From Rhodospirillales bacterium (GTDB lineage: Bacteria > Pseudomonadota > Alphaproteobacteria > Acetobacterales > Acetobacteraceae), in assembly GCA_903644035.1 (NCBI GenBank), contig CAHJXG010000154.1, positions 1 through 7,833 of the forward strand: a stretch of 7,833 nucleotides of DNA, written 5' to 3'. Shown here in pieces: positions 1 to 4,411 of this stretch (the first letter of the stretch is position 1; every line of letters begins with the position of its first letter). The notes under the pieces were generated by a model, which made no database searches, was not told where the DNA came from, and worked only from the letters and a program-made list of their open reading frames with translations. The translations under genes and the position numbers were made by a program.

Positions 1-398
1 CGCTGGTGGCAAGGCGCGGCTACCAAGGCCGGTCGGAGGCGCTGCGCGACCTGGCCCGCGCCGGGATGCGCCAGCTGGACGGCCCGGCGCCCGACGAGCC
101 CTGCGTGGCGGCGCTGGTGTATGTGTACGACCACGCCCGGCGCGACCTGCCCAACCGCCTGGCCCACGAGTTCCACGGCCACCACGACCTGGCGGTTTCC
201 ACCCTGCATGTCCACCTGGACGCGCAAAGCTGCCTGGAGGTCGCGGTGCTGAAGGGGCCTGCCGGCGCGGTGCGGCACATGGCCGACCACGTCACCGTCG
301 AGCGGGGGGTGCGGCATGGGCAGCTTGTCCTGCTGCCGGCCGGCAGCGCCGACCCGTCCCGGGATGGGCGAGGGCCGGAGCCGATCACGTCAGGCTGA
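1..398 (+). CDS. nikR: Nickel-responsive transcriptional regulator NikR (5' end outside window)
   Basis: NikR is a ribbon-helix-helix repressor that, when loaded with Ni(II), binds operators of nickel-uptake genes. The reading frame is already open at base 3 (L-V-A-R-R-G-Y), so the true start lies left of the window and only the first DNA-binding strand, roughly 17-20 residues, is missing. The segment RSEALRDLARAG matches the RHH helix region. The ACT-like nickel domain follows, with HHDLAVSTLHVH, CLEVAVLKG and ERGVRHG, all close to E. coli NikR. Counting from the GTG at base 6, the four Ni ligands (E. coli His76, His87, His89, Cys95) align with His57, His68, His70 and Cys76, so metal binding should be intact. 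After the usual end (LLPAG) there is an extra tail of about 17 residues rich in G, P, D and S. No nickel transporter gene is visible in the window; its targets could lie to the left. Confidence 0.95.
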   Translation, partial: LVARRGYQGRSEALRDLARAGMRQLDGPAPDEPCVAALVYVYDHARRDLPNRLAHEFHGHHDLAVSTLHVHLDAQSCLEVAVLKGPAGAVRHMADHVTVERGVRHGQLVLLPAGSADPSRDGRGPEPITSG

Positions 399-415
399 GG
401 CCCACAGGCGGGCCT
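398..415 (+). terminator. Short GC-rich stem-loop at the nikR stop codon
   Basis: AGGCCC (398-403) can pair with GGGCCT (410-415) around a six-base loop, starting within the nikR stop codon. No T-tract follows, so this is at best a weak terminator. A six-base pair stem is also expected by chance in DNA this GC-rich. Confidence 0.25.
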
Positions 416-507
416 GGCAGACACAAATCGGCGACGATGGCATCTGCCGACAACCCGGCCCGGCCGCGCGTGTTGCTCAGGCACGCCATACAGTGCGGCG
501 CCGCCGC

Positions 508-515
508 GGAAGGAG
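508..515 (+). promoter_or_regulatory. Strong ribosome binding site fixing the start at 521
   Basis: GGAAGGAG lies 5 bases before the ATG at 521 and is the best Shine-Dalgarno match in this part of the window. It argues for translation starting at 521. The in-frame ATG at 437 would read through a stretch with no repeat character and has no comparable site. Confidence 0.7.
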
Positions 516-520
516 ACACC

Positions 521-694
521 ATGCCCCTGCACATGCAGCAGCCCAGCCCGCTTCCCGACCCCATTCCGCCGCCGGGTCTGCCGATCCCGCCGGGGATTGA
601 TCCCGACGAGCCGGTGCCGGTCGAGGAGCCGCCGGACGAGGGTCCGGCTCCCATCCCGGACGAAGATGGCGACCCGCCGCTGCGCCTGGCCTGA
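521..694 (+). CDS. Small proline-rich acidic protein (57 aa), function unknown
   Basis: The protein has 57 residues, 21 of them proline (37%), with many Asp and Glu and almost no bulky hydrophobics. It is organised as short PxP/PPG/DPDEP/VEEPP/PIPDEDG segments. It has no signal peptide, no membrane segment and no cysteine. It should be intrinsically disordered, probably an extended, polyproline-II-like chain in the cytoplasm. The start was chosen for the excellent Shine-Dalgarno site 5 bases upstream. The stop is 26 bp before the dehydrogenase start, so the two are probably co-transcribed. I have a general recollection of short proline-rich peptides of this sort annotated as hypothetical in alphaproteobacteria, but no assigned function. 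In GC-rich DNA a proline-rich frame can arise by chance, yet the ribosome site and spacing favour a real gene. It could be a partner or linker peptide; that is speculation. Confidence 0.7.
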   Translation: MPLHMQQPSPLPDPIPPPGLPIPPGIDPDEPVPVEEPPDEGPAPIPDEDGDPPLRLA

Positions 695-720
695 CGAGGC
701 GTTTTGAAAAGGAGAAGGCG

Positions 721-1488
721 ATGAGACTGCAAGGCAAGATGGCCCTCATCACCGGCGCCGACTCTGGCATCGGCCAGGCGACCGCGGAGCTGTTTGCGCA
801 GGAAGGGGCGGACGTCTGCATCGCCTATCACACGGACCGGCCCGGCGCCGAGGAGACGAAGCGCCGGGTCGAGGCCGCGGGCCGCCGCGCGCTGGTGGTG
901 CAGTGCGACGTGGGAGACCCAGCGGCGGTCGCGGCGATGTTCGAGGAGGCCAAGGGCCTCGGCACGCTCGACATCCTGGTGAACAACGCCGGCAAGGGCA
1001 TGGGCGGGATGCCGGTCGCAGACATGGAGGATGCGAAGCTGGAGCTGATCCTGCGGACCGACCTGATGGGTCCGCTGTTCTGCGCCCGCGCCTTCATCCG
1101 CCTGCGCCGCGCCCATGGCGGCAAGGGGCGGATCGTGACCATCAGCTCGGTCGCGCAGCATCTGCCGACGCCGGGCAGCGCACCGTACGGGATGGCCAAG
1201 GCCGGCATCGGCTCGCTGACCCGCAGCCTGGCGCGCGAGCTGGCGGAGGATCGGATCAACGTGAACAACGTGGCGCCGGGCCTGATCGAGACGCCGATGA
1301 CGCAGGAGACGCTGGATGACCCGAAGAAGACGGAGGCGTCGATGCAGGCCATCCCGTGGCACCGGCCGGGCCAGCCGGAGGAGATCGCGCGCGTCGTGCT
1401 GTTCCTCGCGTCCGACGACGGCGATTACGTGACCGGGCAGACCTGGGTCATGGACGGCGGGCTGACGATGAACTGGGGCGGGGCGTGA
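721..1488 (+). CDS. SDR family oxidoreductase, glucose 1-dehydrogenase-like
   Basis: This is a classical short-chain dehydrogenase/reductase of 255 residues, a typical family length: a cytoplasmic Rossmann enzyme interconverting an alcohol and a carbonyl with NAD(P). Visible motifs are TGADSGIG (11-18, cofactor glycine motif), NNAG (88-91), ISS (141-143, catalytic Ser), Y156-x3-K160 (catalytic pair) and PG at 186-187 followed by ETPM. The C-terminus YVTGQTWVMDGGLTMN resembles the Bacillus glucose dehydrogenase group, so a sugar or polyol substrate is plausible but unproven. The strand-2 end (AYHTDR) lacks the acidic residue typical of strict NAD users, so NADP use is possible. At the position of the catalytic-tetrad Asn (usually TN-L-x-G) this protein has Asp114 (RTDLMG); I believe a subgroup of these enzymes shares this, from memory. 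AAAAGGAG six bases before the ATG supports the start. It probably forms an operon with the proline-rich peptide. Confidence 0.95.
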   Translation: MRLQGKMALITGADSGIGQATAELFAQEGADVCIAYHTDRPGAEETKRRVEAAGRRALVVQCDVGDPAAVAAMFEEAKGLGTLDILVNNAGKGMGGMPVADMEDAKLELILRTDLMGPLFCARAFIRLRRAHGGKGRIVTISSVAQHLPTPGSAPYGMAKAGIGSLTRSLARELAEDRINVNNVAPGLIETPMTQETLDDPKKTEASMQAIPWHRPGQPEEIARVVLFLASDDGDYVTGQTWVMDGGLTMNWGGA

Positions 1489-1623
1489 CGGCGTCGCCCA
1501 GGCCCGGCGGCGCAAAGGGTCAGGGCGGCACGGCAAGGTGGAGCAGGTCGCGGCAGTCTGGGCCGCCCGTGGGCGACGGTTGCGGCAGAAATCTTGCTGG
1601 GCGGTGGCAACGGCGGGCTGACG

Positions 1624-1661
1624 GCTGCGTTGGCAGCTTTGAACCCGATGTATGCCGGGTT
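1624..1661 (+). other. Two small hairpins in the gap between dehydrogenase and membrane-protein genes
   Basis: The 208-bp gap 1489-1696 holds no gene I can support. Two stem-loops sit near its end. GCTGC/GCAGC (1624-1628 with 1633-1637, loop GTTG) is followed by TTT. AACCCG/CGGGTT (1642-1647 with 1656-1661) has an eight-base loop. Either could be a weak terminator for the dehydrogenase operon or part of the leader of the next gene. No convincing promoter hexamers were found between them and 1697, and the stems are short, so confidence is low. Confidence 0.25.
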
Positions 1662-1696
1662 TACTTCAACTGCGGCCTGCAAAGGGAATCAAACTG

Positions 1697-1954
1697 ATGG
1701 GCATCATCGCTTGGCTTGTTCTGGGGCTTATCGCCGGCTTCATTGCCAGCAAGATCTATGTCGGCACCGGCCAGGGCGTTGTGCTGGATATCGTGCTCGG
1801 CATCGTCGGCGCCCTTGTGGGTGGGTTCCTGTTCTCGCTTCTTGGCGCCGCGCCGGTGACGGGCTTCAATATCTATAGCATGATCGTCGCCATTGTCGGA
1901 GCGATTGTCGTACTATGGATCTACCATGCCGTCGTTGGCCGCCGAACCATGTGA
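1697..1954 (+). CDS. GlsB/YeaQ/YmgE family (transglycosylase-associated) small membrane protein
   Basis: This is an 85-residue inner-membrane protein with almost nothing but three hydrophobic segments, about 2-20, 28-50 and 59-80. It is rich in spaced glycines (G10, G14, G35, G38, G42, G43), the glycine-zipper-like pattern of the family. The opening MGIIAWLVLGLIAGFIAS and the short basic end (GRR) are characteristic. Family members are usually 80-90 residues and are often induced by acid, osmotic or general stress; their molecular function is not established. The same frame is open further upstream to 1652, but ATG 1697 matches the family N-terminus exactly and has a weak AAAGGGA site nine bases before it. 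It is followed closely by a strong stem-loop (1965-1998) and is probably transcribed alone. Confidence 0.9.
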   Translation: MGIIAWLVLGLIAGFIASKIYVGTGQGVVLDIVLGIVGALVGGFLFSLLGAAPVTGFNIYSMIVAIVGAIVVLWIYHAVVGRRTM

Positions 1955-1964
1955 CGGGGCCTGT

Positions 1965-1998
1965 GCCATGGGCCGAAGCGGTCGCTTCGGCTCATGGC
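1965..1998 (+). terminator. Strong stem-loop, probable terminator of the small membrane-protein gene
   Basis: GCCATG-G-GCCGAAGCG (1965-1980) pairs with CGCTTCGGC-T-CATGGC (1983-1998), giving about 16 base pairs including one G-U, with a two-base GT centre so the closing pairs must open. It begins 10 bases after the stop codon. It lacks the run of T expected of a standard intrinsic terminator, so it may instead stabilise the 3' end, act with Rho, or be a dispersed palindromic repeat. Confidence 0.5.
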
Positions 1999-2105
1999 CG
2001 GCCATCCCAGGGCGAATTCGGCTTTAAGGCTGTGCAGGCCACGCTGAGCCATCCGGTTCATGCCTGGCGTCGACCCGCTGTCCCGGCAATGTGCTGGCCC
2101 GTCGC

Positions 2106-2888
2106 ATGACCGGCGTGGTCGTGCGGCTGTTCCGCTACCCCGTCAAAGGTCTAAGCCCCGAGCCTCTGGAGACGCTGGCGCTCACCCATGCCCATGGCAT
2201 CGAGCTTGACCGCAGCTTCGCGCTGGCACTGGGAACGACAGCGTTCGACCCGGCGCAGCCGCAGCCCCTCGCCAAGACCAACTTCCTGATGCTCGCCAGA
2301 AACGAGGCCTTGGCACGGCTGCAGACGCGGCTCGGCCCGGACCACCGCCTGGTCGTGCGGCTGGACGGTCGGATCGTCGCGGAGGGCGTGCTCGACGACG
2401 CGGCAGGCCGGGCCGCGATCGAGGACTTCTTTACGGCATTCGTCGGGGAGGCAGCCCGCGGCCGGGTGCGCGTCGTCTCGGCTCCCGGCCATCGGTTCAC
2501 CGACATCGGCGCGCCGGCGCCGGACCTCATGGATAGCGTGTCGCTCATCAACCTCGCGAGCCTGCGGGCGGTGGAGACGGCAATGGGCCGACGGTTGGAC
2601 CCCATGCGCTTTCGCGCCAACATCTACGTGGACCGCCTGCCGGCCTGGGCGGAGTTCGACTGGATTGGCAAGTCACTGATGGTCGGGTCGGTGGAGTGCC
2701 GCGTGGCCTGCCGCACCCGGCGCTGCCCGGCCACCAACGTCGATCCCGCGACAGCCAAGCGGGACGCCGACGTGCCCCAGGCGCTGCGCAGCGCCTTTGG
2801 CCACGCGGACCTCGGCGTCTATCTCCAGCCCGTCGGCGTCGGCACGGTGGCACCTGGTGCCTCGGTGTCCATGCCTTATGCCGCTTAG
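2106..2888 (+). CDS. MOSC domain-containing protein (MOSC_N beta-barrel plus MOSC)
   Basis: This 260-residue protein matches the two-domain MOSC family, which includes the mitochondrial amidoxime-reducing component (mARC) and bacterial YcbX. These bind molybdenum cofactor through a conserved cysteine and often reduce N-hydroxylated compounds with a redox partner. The N-terminal beta-barrel domain opens with VVVRLFRYPVKGL (YPVKG at 11-15) and runs to about residue 115. The MOSC domain follows, with RFRANIYVD (168-176) and RCPATNVDP (206-214); Cys207 aligns with the cofactor-ligand cysteine seen in the mARC motif RC-x2-T-x2-DP. No ferredoxin domain is fused, unlike YcbX, so an external electron donor would be needed. 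The start is uncertain: GTG 2091 or ATG 2106, neither with a clear ribosome site. ATG 2106 was chosen because the family begins just before this strand. The lipoprotein gene follows after 35 bp, probably in one operon. Confidence 0.9.
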   Translation: MTGVVVRLFRYPVKGLSPEPLETLALTHAHGIELDRSFALALGTTAFDPAQPQPLAKTNFLMLARNEALARLQTRLGPDHRLVVRLDGRIVAEGVLDDAAGRAAIEDFFTAFVGEAARGRVRVVSAPGHRFTDIGAPAPDLMDSVSLINLASLRAVETAMGRRLDPMRFRANIYVDRLPAWAEFDWIGKSLMVGSVECRVACRTRRCPATNVDPATAKRDADVPQALRSAFGHADLGVYLQPVGVGTVAPGASVSMPYAA

Positions 2889-2923
2889 CCCAGGATCTTG
2901 AGAGACATGGCGGAGACGGGTTG

Positions 2924-3400
2924 ATGGCAGCCATTGCGGGACCTGCCGCGTTGGCCTTGGCGCTGCTGGCCGGAGGATGCGGGATGGTCAAGGACGTGGC
3001 GGCGCCGGCACCGGGCAACATCTCCGAAATCCGGCGTCCAGCGTCGCCCAACACCTGCCTCGCGGGACCCGCGGGGTTCACGCCGACGCCGGACCTGCAG
3101 ACCCGGCGCTTTGACGTGGCGCCAGAACGACTGCTTGCCATCATGCGTGACATCCTGTCGATGCAGCCGCGCACCGATGCCCTGGCCGTAGATCCCGGAC
3201 GTCTCCGTGCCGACTACGTCGTGCGAAGCCGAGTGTTCGGTTTTCCGGATATTGTATTGGTGCAGGTGCTGCCAGTAAATACTGGTCAGAGTGAGCTTGT
3301 TTTGTATTCTTACAGCCTGAAGGGGCATTACGATTTCGGGGTGAACCGCAACCGCATCATGGCTCTCCTGACCGCATTGGATGCTGAGCTGGCACGGTAA
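2924..3400 (+). CDS. DUF1499 domain lipoprotein
   Basis: This 158-residue protein has a short lipoprotein-type leader: a hydrophobic stretch ending LLAGGC, with Cys19 as the probable lipidated residue. The leader lacks the usual basic residues at its extreme N-terminus, so export is likely but not certain. The mature part carries DUF1499 hallmarks: an early SPNTC (41-45), then a region near the C-terminus reading YSYSLKGHYDFGVNRNRI that matches the family's SRS-x-G-x-SDFGVNR-R core. DUF1499 proteins have no established biochemical role. GGAG eight bases before ATG 2924 supports the start. The frame is open further upstream, but that part overlaps the MOSC gene in another frame and is noise. 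The last third is noticeably less GC-rich than the first. With the MOSC gene 35 bp upstream it forms a probable two-gene operon. Confidence 0.85.
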   Translation: MAAIAGPAALALALLAGGCGMVKDVAAPAPGNISEIRRPASPNTCLAGPAGFTPTPDLQTRRFDVAPERLLAIMRDILSMQPRTDALAVDPGRLRADYVVRSRVFGFPDIVLVQVLPVNTGQSELVLYSYSLKGHYDFGVNRNRIMALLTALDAELAR

Positions 3401-3552
3401 AACTGCTTTGGTGACTGCAACGCGATAAGTAGTTTTGTATTCGAAAAGTTTGCTGGACAAATTCAAGCGGCTCGCCTATATGAATGGCTCAGCCCTTCAA
3501 GTTAGCCTTTGTGCACAACCGTTGGTTTTGATCGAGCAAGACAGACCCAATT

Positions 3553-3581
3553 TTGGTGCAAGTCCTGGCGCTGAGTATAGT
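3553..3581 (+). promoter_or_regulatory. Candidate sigma-70-type promoter for the coiled-coil protein gene
   Basis: TTGGTG (3553-3558) and TATAGT (3576-3581) are separated by 17 bases; the -10 matches the consensus in five of six positions, the -35 in three. Transcription would start near 3588, about 22 bases before the ATG at 3611. It lies in a relatively AT-rich 210-bp gap that otherwise holds nothing recognisable. Confidence 0.45.
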
Positions 3582-3610
3582 TTCTTTACAACCTAACCCA
3601 ATGAGAGCGG

Positions 3611-4207
3611 ATGCCCGACTCAGACGAGAATCTTCCCTTATCACCCAGCGACACCCAGGCGACCGAAAGTCGCATGCGTCGCGCCCTGGGCCTGCAAGGC
3701 CCGTCTCGCCAACCGCCGCAGCAACGGGCCGACCAAGTGCGTCCGCGCCACCGCTTCGTGCAGGATGGCGGAGTTCCGGTGGTTGTCCTGAACAGCCGGA
3801 GCGACAACGATCCGACAGCAGGTTTCAAGGCGCGCGTCGCTGAGCTGGAAGCGGCGTTGGAAACGGAGCGGACCGCGCATGGCGTCACCCGACGCTCTCT
3901 GCAGGATGCGCAGGCTGCCCTTCAAGCCTCGCAAACCCGGCTTGCCCATGCCGAGCTTGCCCATGCCGAGGCGTTGAGCCTTGAGCGTCGTGCCCGCGAG
4001 GCGGCGGAGGAAAGCCTGCAAGTTCACATGGCAGCGCCTGCCGAGCGACCACCCGACCTGCCGCTGGCAGAGTTGGTGTCCGTGGCTCCCGTGAAGTCGA
4101 AACCTGCGGCACGCAAAGCACCGCGCGTGCCGCGCGTTCCCAAGGTAAACGAGCCGCAACCGGTGAAGTGGTGGCTGCCCAGCTTCCGGGAGAAACGGCG
4201 TTCTTAG
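3611..4207 (+). CDS. Unrecognised coiled-coil protein with basic KWWLP C-terminus
   Basis: This 198-residue protein is one I cannot assign to a family. It has four visible parts: a polar, disordered N-terminus (1-45); a short hydrophobic strand GVPVVVL (54-60); an alanine/glutamate-rich heptad-like helix from about 72 to 138, probably a coiled coil; and a basic, proline-rich tail (160-198) with PRVPRVPKV and ending EPQPVKWWLPSFREKRRS. It has no signal peptide or membrane segment, so it is probably cytoplasmic and self-associating, with a tail that could contact membrane, nucleic acid or a partner. The coiled coil contains a perfect tandem duplication (LAHAE twice). ATG 3611 was chosen for its position after a promoter-like pair; its ribosome site is weak. 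It is convergent with the glycosyltransferase gene, so the two are not co-transcribed. The reading frame has codon-position GC bias like its neighbours, which supports a real gene. Confidence 0.7.
   Translation: MPDSDENLPLSPSDTQATESRMRRALGLQGPSRQPPQQRADQVRPRHRFVQDGGVPVVVLNSRSDNDPTAGFKARVAELEAALETERTAHGVTRRSLQDAQAALQASQTRLAHAELAHAEALSLERRAREAAEESLQVHMAAPAERPPDLPLAELVSVAPVKSKPAARKAPRVPRVPKVNEPQPVKWWLPSFREKRRS
3941..3970 (+). repeat. Perfect 15-bp tandem duplication inside the coiled-coil gene
   Basis: CTTGCCCATGCCGAG occurs twice in direct succession (3941-3955 and 3956-3970), adding five residues (LAHAE) in frame. Because the copies are identical at every third position, the duplication is probably recent. 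Confidence 0.9.
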
Positions 4208-4355
4208 CCGTTAAGTGTTCGTTGCGGGCCGCGCGGTCGAGTATGACCGGTACGGCTCGCAACGGCGACTGTTTCCACTCTCAATCAATCGGCGGCGGCG
4301 AAAAGCTTGGGTCGTTGCAAGCGCTAGTGGCCACAAGCTCCTCACTGGGGGAACC

Positions 4356-4380
4356 ACGGTCGGGCTGATGCCCGAACCGT
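4356..4380. terminator. Hairpin between convergent genes, probable terminator
   Basis: ACGGTCGGGC (4356-4365) pairs with GCCCGAACCGT (4370-4380) around a TGAT loop, a ten-base-pair stem with one bulged A. On the + strand it is followed by TTTCATGTCTTCC, a broken T-rich run, so it most likely ends transcription of the coiled-coil gene. It also lies 31 bases past the stop of the opposing glycosyltransferase gene and could serve both strands. The rest of the 204-bp gap 4208-4411 holds nothing I can name. Confidence 0.5.
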
Positions 4381-4411
4381 TTCATGTCTTCCTACAAAAG
4401 ATCTTGCCTTT

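Noticed and set aside
449..474. Possible EcfG-type general-stress promoter (GACAAC, 16 bases, TGTT) before the proline-rich gene
   Set aside because: It matches the expected GGAAC-N16-CGTT pattern at too few positions to be distinguished from chance.
437..520. Possible longer form of the proline-rich peptide starting at 437
   Set aside because: There is no ribosome site there and composition changes abruptly at 521, where a strong site is present.
385..1536. A 383-codon open frame on the - strand opposite the dehydrogenase
   Set aside because: It is a shadow of the high-GC dehydrogenase gene; its translation is Arg-, His- and Pro-rich with no recognisable domain, while the + strand frame has a complete SDR motif set.
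2009..2024. GGGCGAATTC resembling the edge of a cloning-vector insert
   Set aside because: The match is about ten bases only, the flanks do not continue as vector, and both sides read as ordinary GC-rich genomic DNA.
2848..2860. GGCACC-T-GGTGCC inverted repeat
   Set aside because: It lies within the MOSC coding sequence, the loop is too small, and it is explained by codon use.
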